NCBI GenBank assembly: GCA_965371445.1
Contig: CBDUYN010000019.1
Coordinates: 1 to 64,000 of the forward strand
Direction of reading: 5' to 3'
DNA length: 64,000 nucleotides
Source: DASWIG01 sp965371445
Lineage (GTDB): Bacteria > Acidobacteriota > Thermoanaerobaculia > Multivoradales > J023
The position numbers were made by a program, and so were the translations under genes. The stretch's first letter is position 1. Each line of letters opens with the position of its first letter. The notes under the pieces are model-generated. The model was given only the letters and a program-made list of their open reading frames with translations. It was not told the DNA's origin and searched no databases. Shown here piece after piece: positions 25,380 to 36,600 of the stretch.

Positions 25380-27662
25380 ATGAACGTCCTTTGTCAGCGC
25401 AAACTCGCGGCCCTTGCCGCGTTCCTCTACTTTCTGTCCACCGCCTGCACGGCGCAACCCCCGATTCCGAAGCCGCCGGGCATGCCGGCCTTGCCGGAGC
25501 CACCGCCGAAACCCTACGCCCTGGACGGCGTGGAGGTGGTCGCGGGCGGCTACCCGATCCGAGGGGAGGATGGCCACCTTTTCTCCCTGGGGACCGAGGA
25601 CGGATGCTTGGCGGTGCTCGCCGGGACGGTGGCCCAGGTGATCTCGGCCTTTCGCCCGGTACCGCCGGAGTCGGAGACGTCGCTCGCCGGCCTGGTCGGC
25701 TCGACCATCGACCTTGAGATCTCGGTCGCCGGGTGCGAGATCAAAACGGCGCCGGAGGTGGCCTGCGGGTGGACGATTCGTCCCCGCCGCCAGATGGTGC
25801 CGAGGAGATATTGGGACACGAGCTGCCGGTGCTATCCGGGCAACGAGCGGGGCCAGAACGCCCTGGACTGTGCGGAGATCCGTACGGTCTCCTCCGGCTT
25901 TCCGGAGAAGTGGACCGGCTGGACGGGTCAGGTGAAGGTCGAGCTGCCAAGTCGTTCGGGGCGTTACGACCTGACGCTCGACTGCGAAGTCGAGGGTACG
26001 AAGCAGGCGCCGCTGCGCTGGGAGCTGTTCGCGGTCTACGCCGAGCCCCTAACATGGGTTTCGCCGCCGGAGAGGGATTGGTATCGCCGTGCGACCTGCT
26101 GGGGCGAGGGATTTCAGGCCACGGTCCCCGAGTCCGAGGTCCTCGAGCAGATGCTCGCCGGGCTCTATCGCTACGGGCAGGAAAACTGGAACTACGGCTA
26201 CACCAGGAAATGCGGGGGCGAGTATTACTTTTCGACCGACAACCATGTCTGGAAATGTAGGAACGGCAAGATGGTCGTCACTAAGGACTCGCCGAATGCC
26301 CACTTCTTCGAGCTGGAGCGAGAAGCGGTCGCGGAGCGATTGATCCAATACCACATCGAAGGCATTCCGGAGCTCGACGACTGCGCCGAGGGGGATACGT
26401 GCTATTGCTCCTGGCAGAGCATCGTCGCCACGGATCCGATCTGCGATTTCTCCGACTGCTACACCTTCAGCGAAGCGTTGACGGCGATTTCGTCGACGAT
26501 GGGAATCGGCGGCTTACGGATGTACGAGCTCCGAGGCCGTTTCAATCTCGGTTTCATGACCCGGCCGGACGCCAGGGCGCTCGACCCCCGATTCCGGGGC
26601 AACGTGCTTTGCGATCAGTCGTTGGCCGAGTGCTATCCCTACGAGTTCGGCAGCCACAGCGTGCGCCACCGCGACGGCTTGTGGTACGACGCCACGTTTC
26701 AAGGCATCTACTCCAACCCGAACGACGGCATCGGTTTGAGCGTCAACTTCATCGCCGACGGGACGGGCGGCAACTTCATCGCGGACTTCCAAGACGTCGC
26801 CATCGTCAGCCTGGGCCATCGTTACGGGACCTGGCAGCACTACGGGATCGTGCCGAGCTTGCCGAGCCTGGGCGACATGCCCCAGCCGGCGAAGGAGACG
26901 ATCCTGATCGAGGACGTCGAGCTCTCGGGGAGCGGCGAGGAACCCCACCGCTCCTTGAAAGCCGAAATCACGACGGAAACGGTGGTCCCCGGGACCTACG
27001 TCCTGACCGGCCTGCTCTACAAGGGGGAGACGCTCGTGGCCGACCGGGTCGATCTCCACACCAGCACCCGGCCGAGCGTGACCCTCGTTTCGGGATCGTC
27101 GCAGAAAAAGACGGTTTCGATCTACTTCTCGGGCGGCGAGGTTGCCCGCTCCCGCGAGGACGGTCCCTACGACGTCCACATCCTCGTCTCCAGCGACGGC
27201 GAGACGATCGGGAAGCACTCTTTTTCGCGCGGTGACGACCTCAAGTCCTCCCAATTCGCCGGCTCCGACGTGACGATCCTCGAGCTGCCGGAGCCGGAGA
27301 AATTCTTCGGCGCCGAGGAATTCGTCGCCATCGAGGAAACCAACGGCGTCGAGGACAAGGTCCAGGCCCTCACCTTCAGGATTCCGGTGACGGTGACCAC
27401 GCCGGGACGCTATGCCTTCGAGCTGCGGCTCGCGGAGACCGATGGCCGAACCCTCGCCTATTCCGGCCGATCGGAGGAGCTGACGGCCGATCAGACAGAG
27501 GTGGTCCTCGTCGTCGACGGCTGCGAGATATCCCAGGCCGAGCTGCCGGCGACATACAACGTAACGCTGCAGGTCTTCAACGGCCAGCTCATCGAGATCT
27601 CTTCCGATGCCGGCGAAGTCCAACAAGACCGTCCCGAGCAGGTGGAGTGTGTCACTCCCTAG
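25380..27662 (+). CDS. Lipoprotein with transglutaminase-like domain
   Basis: This 760-residue protein has a signal peptide with a lipobox-like end, LSTAC (Cys near residue 23), followed by a Pro-rich linker, so it is probably lipid-anchored outside the inner membrane. The middle shows what looks like a transglutaminase-like Cys-His-Asp triad: SDCYTFSEALTAISSTMGI near 360, then HSVRHRDGLWYDATF near 430. The C-terminal 300 residues look like two beta-sandwich domains. The start at 25380 follows GGAGG with 4-nt spacing. It ends 21 nt before NRPS1 and is on the same strand, so it is probably in the same transcript. I infer crosslinking, amidation, hydrolysis or product self-protection at the envelope. 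It is not a known NRPS partner that I can name. Confidence 0.7.
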   Translation: MNVLCQRKLAALAAFLYFLSTACTAQPPIPKPPGMPALPEPPPKPYALDGVEVVAGGYPIRGEDGHLFSLGTEDGCLAVLAGTVAQVISAFRPVPPESETSLAGLVGSTIDLEISVAGCEIKTAPEVACGWTIRPRRQMVPRRYWDTSCRCYPGNERGQNALDCAEIRTVSSGFPEKWTGWTGQVKVELPSRSGRYDLTLDCEVEGTKQAPLRWELFAVYAEPLTWVSPPERDWYRRATCWGEGFQATVPESEVLEQMLAGLYRYGQENWNYGYTRKCGGEYYFSTDNHVWKCRNGKMVVTKDSPNAHFFELEREAVAERLIQYHIEGIPELDDCAEGDTCYCSWQSIVATDPICDFSDCYTFSEALTAISSTMGIGGLRMYELRGRFNLGFMTRPDARALDPRFRGNVLCDQSLAECYPYEFGSHSVRHRDGLWYDATFQGIYSNPNDGIGLSVNFIADGTGGNFIADFQDVAIVSLGHRYGTWQHYGIVPSLPSLGDMPQPAKETILIEDVELSGSGEEPHRSLKAEITTETVVPGTYVLTGLLYKGETLVADRVDLHTSTRPSVTLVSGSSQKKTVSIYFSGGEVARSREDGPYDVHILVSSDGETIGKHSFSRGDDLKSSQFAGSDVTILELPEPEKFFGAEEFVAIEETNGVEDKVQALTFRIPVTVTTPGRYAFELRLAETDGRTLAYSGRSEELTADQTEVVLVVDGCEISQAELPATYNVTLQVFNGQLIEISSDAGEVQQDRPEQVECVTP

Positions 27663-27683
27663 CTGAATTCGGAGCTGCGGTAC

Positions 27684-30600
27684 TTGGTGGCGGACTCAGC
27701 GAACCGCTCTGCGGAGCATGACGACGCGCCGGCGCCGAGCGTCGCTCTTTTTCACGAGCTCTTCACGGCGCAGGTCGAGCGCACGCCCGGCACCGTGGCG
27801 GTGGAGAGTGCCGGCGAGCGGTTGAGCTTTCGCGGCCTCGAGGTCCGGGCCAACCGCCTGGCGACCGTCCTGCGCGGCCTGGGCGTTCGGCCGGAGACGA
27901 CCGTCGCCGTGTTGCTGGAGCGTTCGGCCGAGCTTGTCGTCGCCCTTCTCGCCGTCATCAAGGCGGGCGGCGCCTACGTTCCCCTGGATCCGGACCACCC
28001 CGCCGACCGGTTGGCTTTCGTCCTCGACGACGCCGGTGTCGACCTGCTCATGACCCGCGGTGACCTCCTGGCGAGGTCGGACCCCCGGGGACGCCGCCGT
28101 TCGCTCCTCCTGGAGAGCCTGGCGCCGGAGGGAGAGAGCGCCGCGCCGGACATCGAGCTGGCGCCGGAGAACCTGGCCTACGTGATCTACACGTCGGGCT
28201 CGACAGGCCGGCCCAAGGGCGTCGAGATCCGCCACGGCGCCCTCGCCGAGCTCCTGCGCGCCATGGCCCGCGAGCCGGGGCTCGGGGCGCAAGACGTATT
28301 CTGCAACGTCACGACGATCGGCTTCGACATGTCGGTCCCGGAGGTCTATCTGCCGTTGGTCACGGGAGCGCGGATGGTGCTTCTGGGCCGTTCGGCGGCC
28401 TGTGACGGTGTCGAGCTCCTCGCCGCTCTGAAGCGCTGCCGCGCCACGGTTCTGCAAGGGACGCCGGCCACGTGGCGGATGCTGATCGACGCGGGGTGGG
28501 AAGGCGATCCCGCGTTGCGGGCGCTCTGCGGCGGCGAGGCCGTTGCGGAGGAGCTCGCCCGCGATCTCGCCGCGCGCGCCGGCGAGGCATGGCACCTCTA
28601 CGGACCCACGGAAGACACCGTGTGGTCGCTCGTCGAGCGCTTCGTGCCTCCGGCGCCGGAGGTTTTGCTCGGCCGTCCCTTCCCGGGCAAGAGGGTCTAC
28701 CTTCTCGACCGCTCGCTCGCTCCGGTGTCGCGCGGCGCCGTCGGCGAGATTTTTCTGGGTGGACCGGGGCTGGCCCGCGGCTACCGGCGGCGCGGCGCGC
28801 AGACCGCGGAGGCTTTCGTCCCGGACCCGTTTACCGGCGCCGCGGCGGGCGAACGGCTCTATCGGACCGGCGACCTGGCGCGTCGCCGTCCGGACGGGAG
28901 GCTCCTCTACCTCGGCCGTGTCGATCATCAGGTCAAGATCCGCGGTTTCCGGATCGAGCTGGGCGAAGTCGAGGCGGTCCTTCGACAGCACCCGGCGGTG
29001 CGTGGGGCCGCCGTCGTCTGCCAGGGCTCGGCGCAGGACCGGCGGCTGTCGGCCTTCCACACCCGGCACCCTGGCGAGCCGGCGCCGACGGCCGCCGAGC
29101 TGCGCGGCTTCCTCGGCCGGAAGCTGCCGCCCTACATGGTGCCGGCGGCCTACGTCCTTCTCGACGAGCTACCGCTCACCCCCCACGGCAAGGTCGATCG
29201 CCACGCCCTGGAGTCGGCCGCCGGCGTCCGGGGCGTCTGCGCGGCGGACGACGCCCCACCCCGGGATCCCGGTGAAGAGATCCTCGCGGAGATCTGGGAG
29301 GACGTCCTCGGGATCGACGGCATCGGCGTCCGCGATCACTTCTTCCAACTCGGCGGGCATTCCCTTCTGGCCACGCAGGTGGTCTCGCGGATCCGTCGGG
29401 CCTTCGCCGTCGAGCTGCCGGTGCGCAGCGTCTTCGAGAATCCCACCGTCGCCGAGTTGGCCGCGGAGGTCGACAGCCGGCGGCAAACGGCGCCGCCGGG
29501 AGGATCTCTGCCGGCTCCACGGGTGGCGGCGGAACGTTGCGTTACCGAGGAGCTGCCGCTCTCCTTCGCCCAGCAACGACTGTGGTTTCTGCAAGAGCTG
29601 ACGCCGGAGAGCTCGGTCTACAACCTGCCGGGGGCCCGGCACCTCCTGGGCCGCCTCGACCCGGCGGCGCTCGGCGGCGCGCTGGGCGAGATCGTGCGCC
29701 GGCACGAGATCCTCAGGACCCGCCTTCAGACCACCGACGGACGGCCCCGCCAGGAGATCGCGGCCGCCGGGAGGTGGGCGCTGCCGCTCGTCGACCTGAC
29801 GGCGCTACCGCCGGCAAGCCGTCCGGGCGAAGCCCGCCGGCGCCTGGCGGCGGAAGGACGGCGGCCGTTCCGGCTGGCGGCGGAGCTGCCGCTGCGCACG
29901 CACCTGTGGCGCCTCGGCGCCGAGGGCCTCGACGCCGAGGAGCATGTGCTTTTCGTCAACGTCCACCACATCGCCTCGGACGGCTGGTCGGAGGGGATCT
30001 TTCACCGCGAGCTGACGGTGCTCTACGAGGCTTTCGGGCGGCGAGTGCCGTCGCCGTTGCCGGAGCCTGGCGTCCAATATGCGGATTTCGCGGTGTGGCA
30101 ACGCGAGCATCTGCGCGGCGAGGTGCTGGAGACCCAGCTCGCCTACTGGCGCCAGCAGCTCGACGCCCTCCAGGTCCTGGAGCTGCCAGCGGACCGGCCA
30201 CGTCCGGCGGTCCGGACCGAGGCCGGGGCAAGCTTGCCGCTCCGGCTCTGCGAGGCGACGGCCCGCGCGCTCCGGCAGCTCGCCGTCGAGGCCGGTGTTT
30301 CGCTCTACATGGCGCTGCTGGCGGCGTTCGTGGCGCTCGTCCACCGCCTGACGGGCCAGAGCGACGTCGCCGTCGGCTCGCCGATCGCCAATCGGCGGTA
30401 CGAGGAATTCGAAGGTCTGATCGGTTTTTTCGTCAACACCCTGGTGCTGCGCAGCCGGCCGCGGCCGCGGCAGTCGTTCACCGATCTCCTGGCCCAGGTG
30501 CGGGAGCTGTGCCTGGAGGCCTACCTGCACCAGGACCTGCCGTTCGAGAAGCTCGTCGAGGAGCTCGATCCGGAACGCGACCTGGGACGTTCGCCGCTTT

Positions 30601-33600
30601 TCCAGGTCCTGTTCACGGCTCAAAACGCTCCGCTGAAGCCGATGACCCTGCCCGGCCTCGAGGTTCTACCCTTCGCGACGGGCTCGGCCGGCGCGCTTTT
30701 CGACGTCGAGGTCTCGTTTCTCGAAACGAAAGGAAAAATCGCCGGCTCTGTGACCTACAACACGGATCTTTTCCACCGCACGACGATGTCGCGGCTTCTC
30801 CGCCATTATGAAACATTGCTCGGCGACGTCGCCGCGGCACCGTCGCGGTGCCTGGAGGGCCTTGCTCTCTTCACCGCGGCCGAGCGTCAACAGGCGTGGG
30901 TGGAATGGAACGACAGCGTGTCCTCCCCGAGCGCGGATTGTCTGCATCAGCTCTTCGAAGCCCAGGCCGAGCGGACGCCGGAGGCGTTGGCGCTCGTCTG
31001 CGGGAACGCGCGACTGAGCTACGCCGAGCTCGCGGGAAGGGCCGACCAGCTGGCCCGTCATCTGCGATCATTGGGCGTCGGACCCGAGGTCCGCGTCGGG
31101 ATCTGCGTCGCCCGCTCGCCGGCGATGCTCGTCGGCGTTTTGGGCGTCCTCAAGGCGGGCGGCGCCTACCTGGGCGTCGACCCGGCGTATCCCGTCAAGC
31201 GTCAGCTTTTCCTGCTCCACGACTCCGGCGCCCAGGTGCTGCTCACGAGCGCCGAGTCGGACGAGCGGTTCGCGGCGGCGGACCCGGGCCTCCGGAGGGT
31301 CCTGATCGATCGCGACGTGCCGCGGATCGGGAGCCCGGAGCGGCCAAAGCGTCGTCCGACGGCGCGCAACCTGGCCTACGTGATCTACACCTCGGGCTCG
31401 ACCGGCCGTCCCAAGGCGGTGAACGTCGAGCATCGTTCGGCCGTCCATCTGGCGCGCCGCGTCGTTGCCGAGTACCCGATCCGGGCTCAGGACCGAGTGC
31501 TCCAGCTCGCCCCCTTGAGCTTCGACATCAGCGTCGAGGAGATCTTCTCAGGGCTCGCAAGCGGCGCCACCCTCGTCCTCTGGGAGGGCGAGATGCCGGC
31601 CGTCGACGAGCTCCTGGAGCGCATCGCGGAGCTCGCCGTCACGGTGCTCGGGCTGCCGACCGCCTACTGGCACGAGCTGGTCGCCCAGGCTGAGGCCGAG
31701 GGGATCGCCCTGCCGCCCGAGCTGCGGCTGTGCGTCATCGGGAGCGAGCGGGCCTCCGGCGGGCGCCTGCGGAGCTGGCGTCGCCTCACCGCGGCCCGAG
31801 CTCCGCGGCTGATCAACGCCTACGGTCCGACCGAGGCGACGGTCACGTCGACGTGGTGCGAGGTGGGCGGGCCCTACGAGGCGCGCTACGGCGAAGCCGA
31901 TCCGCCGATCGGACGGCCCCTCGCCGGCGTCGCCGCCTACGTCCTCGACCGCCGTCAAAACCCGGTGGCCTGGGGCGCGCCCGGTGAGCTTTTCCTCGGC
32001 GGAGCCGGCCTGGCCCGGGGGTATCACGACCGGCCGGCTCTCACCGCTGGCAGCTTCCTGCCCAATCCCTTCAGCGGGGTGCCCGGGAGTCGCCTCTATC
32101 GAACCGGCGACCGGGTCCGCTGGCTCCGCGACGGCCGTCTCGCCTTCCTCGGCCGGGTGGACCACCAGGTCAAGGTCCGGGGGTACCGGGTCGAGCCGGG
32201 AGAGGTCGAGACGGTGCTCGCCGCCCATCCCGGGGTCCGCGAGGCGGTCGTCGTCGCGCATTCGCTTCCCGGGAGCGAGACGTCCTCCCTGGTGGGCTTT
32301 TTCGTGCCCGATGGGCAGGAGAGCACGACGCCACGCGAGCTCCGGAGCCACCTCGGCGCGCGTCTGCCGGCCTACATGGTGCCGGCCCACCTGGTCGCCC
32401 TCGACGCCGTCCCGCTCTCGCCCGCCGGCAAGATCGACCGCGTCGCGCTGGCCCGCCGCGCGGCGGGCGCACGCCAGGACCGAGCCGAGGTGGGCTTCAC
32501 CCGCGCCCGGACGGCCGCCGAGGAGGCCCTTACCGGCGTCTGGAAAGGAGTCCTCGGAATCGACGGCGTCGGCGTCCACGACAACTTCTTCGAGCTCGGC
32601 GGCGACTCGATCCTCGGCGTCCGGATCGTCGCCCTGGCGCGCCGGCAGGGTCTGACCCTGAGCCTGCAGGACGTCTTTCGGCACCCGACGGTGGCCGAGA
32701 TGGCACAGAGCGCCCGTAGGGTCCCGACGGCGTCGGCGGAGCAGGAAACCGTGTCCGGAGCGCTGCCGCTGACCCCCGTTCAGCGTTGGTTTTTTGAGCT
32801 CGACCTGCCGGAGCCCTGGCACGAGAACTGGTCGACATGGCGGTTCACGCCCGAGGGCTTCGAGCCGTCTCCTCTCCGCCGGGCGCTCGGCGCCTTGCTG
32901 CGCCACCACGACGCGCTGCGTCTGCGCTTCAGGTTCCAGAGCGGCCGGTGGACGGCGTGGAACGCGCCCTACGAAGACCCGACACCCTTTCTCCACGTCG
33001 ACCTGGCGCGGCTCGACGAGACGGCCCAGGGGCGGGCTCGCCGGAGCGCTGCGGAGCGGCTCCAGAGAAGCCTCGACCTCGCGGCGGGACCTCTCCTGCG
33101 CCTCGCCGCGTTCGACCTCGGGACCGGCAGGGCCGGCCGTCTGCTGGTCGTCCTTCACCACCTGGTGATCGATCGTATTTCCTGGCTTCTCTTTTTCGAA
33201 GACCTCGAGACGGCCTACCGGCGGCTCGCGTTGCCACGCAAGACGACGTCTTTCAAGGAGTGGGCCCGGCGTTTGGACCGCCACGCCCGCTGTCGCGAAA
33301 CGCGGCGCGAGCGGGACCACTATCTGGCGGTCGGACGCCGGGCCGGCTCGCGCCGTTTACCCGTGGACGACCCTGCCGGGCGCAACACACGGGCCTCGGC
33401 CAGGACCGTCACGGTGACCCTCGGAGCCGAACCCACCCGCCGTCTGCTGCGCGACGTCCCCGGCGTCTACCGGACCCAGATCAACGACGTGCTGCTGACC
33501 GCGTTGACTCGTGCCTTTGGGCGTTTTACCGGCAAGTCCGCGTTGTTCCTGGCACTCGAGGGCCACGGCCGGGAAGAGGTCGTCCCCGGGGTCGACGTGT

Positions 33601-36600
33601 CGCGGACCCTGGGCTGGTTCACTTCGACGTTCCCGGTCTACCTGGAGCTTTCGTCCGCCCAGAGCTCCCCGGGCGAGAGCCTGAAGGCGATCAAAGAGCA
33701 GCTGCGGCGCATCCCGAGGCGCGGCATCGGATACGGCCTGTTGCGTTATCTGAGCGACGAGGCGGAGACGGTCGGAGCCCTCCGTTCCCAGCCCGAGCCC
33801 CAGGTGGTGTTCAACTACCTGAGTCAGGGGGCCTCGTCGCCGTCTCTTTTCGGGCCGTCCGACGAGCCGAGCGGCGAGGCGTGCAGCCGCCGCGGCCCGC
33901 GAAGCCATCTGTTGGAGATCAACGGCAGCGTCCGAGAGGAGGGCCTGCGGATGAGCTTCACCTACAGCTCTCCGTTGCACCGCCCGGAAACCGTCGCTCA
34001 GCTCGCCGACGGCTTCGTCGCGGAGTTGGAGCGTCTGATCGCTCACTGTCTCTCGCCCGGGGCCGGGGGCTACACTCCTGCCGATTTCCCGCTGGCCGAG
34101 CTCTCGCAAGAACGCCTCGACGCCCTGACCCGCGGCGACCGGGGAATCGAAGACGTCTATCCGTTGACACCGATGCAGGAGGGGATGCTCTTTCACGCCC
34201 GGCTCTCTCCGGAGTCCTCGGTTTATTTCGCCCAGGCGCACTGGGAGCTGCGCCGCGACGCCGACGTCGCGGCGCTCTACAAGGCCTGGGAGCACGTCGT
34301 CCAACGCCATGGCGTCCTGCGCACGGTCTTCGTCTGGCGGGACCTGGAAAGGCCGCTTCAGATCGTCCGTCGCCGCGCCGAGCTGCCCTGGATCGAGCAG
34401 GACTGGCGCGACCTCGACGTCTCACGGCAGGCCGAGCGTCTCCAGGGGTACCTGGAGGCGGATCGACGCCGGGTCTTCCACCTCTCCCAGGCGCCGCCGT
34501 TCCGCGTCCACCTGATCCGGCTGTCCGATAGTTCCTGCCGCATGGTTTGGAGCACACACCACATCTTGCTCGACGGCTGGTCCGCCGCCGTCGTTCGCGA
34601 GGAGCTTTTCGCTTTCTACCTCGCCTTTCGCGACGGCCGTCCGGCCAAGCGCGAGGCGCCGCGTCCGTTTCGCGACCATGTCGCCTGGCTCGGGAAACAG
34701 GACAAGGCCGCCGCCCGGGAATTCTGGCGGCGACAGCTCGCCGGCTTCACCGAGCCGACGCCGCTGCCCGGGAGCCGGCGCGCCGAGTCCCGGGAAAACG
34801 CCCGGGCGCACCTCCGGCTCTCACGGCGGTCCACGGCTTCTCTCGTTCGTTTCGCGCGCCAGAACCGACTGACCCTGAACACCTTGGTGCAAGGTGCCTG
34901 GGCGCGGGTGCTCGCCGCATACGGGGACGGCCGCGAGGTCCTCTTCGGCACCGTGAGCTCGGGGCGTCCGGCTTCGTTGGCGGGTTCGGATTCGATGGTC
35001 GGCCTCTTGATCCACACTCTGCCGTTTCGTGCTCGCCTCGCCTGGCGAAAGCCGGTCGAGCTCTGGCTGGAACGTCTCCAGAGTCAGTTCCTGGAGATGC
35101 GCCGGCACGAGCACCTGCCGCTGGTCGAGATCCAGGCGGCGAGCGAGGTACCCGCCGGCCGGCCGTTGTTCGAGAGCCTCTTCGTCTTTCAGAACTATCC
35201 GGCGTCGCCGGACGCTCAGGACCGGCTGTTCTCCACCCTGCAAGTTTTCGAAAAGAACAACTATCCGATCACACTGAGCGTCCTGCCCGGCCGCGAGCTC
35301 TTGCTGGCCGTCGACTTTGCTCCCGAGCGTTTCGCCGCGGTCGCGGCCGAGCGCGCCGTGCGCCACGTGCGCCACGTGCTCGAAGGCCTGGCGGCGTGCG
35401 CGGGCAGGCCGCTCGGTCGTCTGCCGTTGCTGGCGCCGGCCGAGCGCCATCAGCTGCTCCACGAATGGAACGACCGGCAAAGGTCCTGGACGGCGTCCGG
35501 TTTCCTGCACGATCGGGTCGCGGCGCGGGCGGAGCGGGCTCCCGACGCCGTCGCCGTCGTTTGCGGCGACGAGACGCTGAGCTACCGCGAGCTCGTCCGC
35601 CGGGCGCGGCGCCTGGCCGGCCGGCTCCGCGAGGCCGGAGTCGCCCCGGAGGCCCGGGTGGGGGTGCTCGCCGAGCGCGGCGTCGATCTGGTGGTCGCTC
35701 TCCTGGCCGTCCTCATAGCCGGCGGCGCCTATCTGCCCCTGGACCCGGTGCTGCCCGCAGCCCGGCTGGCCTGGATGGCCGAGGACGCCGGAATCGAGGT
35801 CCTGCTGGCGGGCGAAGGGCGGGAGGCGGCGTTCTTCAAGCGCCGGATCCTGCGCCCGGAGGACGCCGACGGCACCGACGGCGGAGCGTGGCTCGCGCCG
35901 CGTCTCGCCGACGACAACGCCGCCTACGTGCTCTACACCTCGGGCTCCACCGGCGTCCCCAAGGGCGTCGTCGTCTCTCATCGGGCGATCGTCCACCACA
36001 TGCTGTGGATGCAGGACGACCTGCCGCTCACCGCGGCGGACCGGGTGCTCCAGAAGACGCCGATCGGTTTCGACGCTTCGGTGTGGGAATTCTGGGCGCC
36101 GCTCGCCGTCGGGGCGCGGCTGGTGCTGGCGCCGGCCGACGCGCACCGCGATCCGCGCGCCCTCGTCGCAGCGAGCCGGCGGCATCGGATCACGATTCTC
36201 CAGGTGGTGCCGTCGCTCCTGCGGCTGCTTCTCGACGAGGAAGGCCTCGGCGACCTGCGGACGCTGCGGCGCCTCCTGAGCGGCGGCGAGCCGCTTGCCG
36301 CGGAGCTTTGCGAACGCTTCTTCGCGCAGGCGCCCGAGGCGGAGCTCGTCAACCTCTACGGCCCGACCGAAACGACGATCCACGCCACCTTTGTCCACTG
36401 CGCCCGCGGGCTCACCGCCACGGCTCCCCTCGGCCGTCCCATCGCCAACACGCGGATCCACCTGCTCGCCCGCGGCCCGCGGCGGGTGCCCGGCGGCGCG
36501 GCGGGGCTGCTTCACGTCGGCGGCCCCGGACTCGCCCGCGGCTATCTCGGCCGTCCGGCCTGGACCGCCGAACGCTTCGTGCCGGACCCCTGGGCCACCA

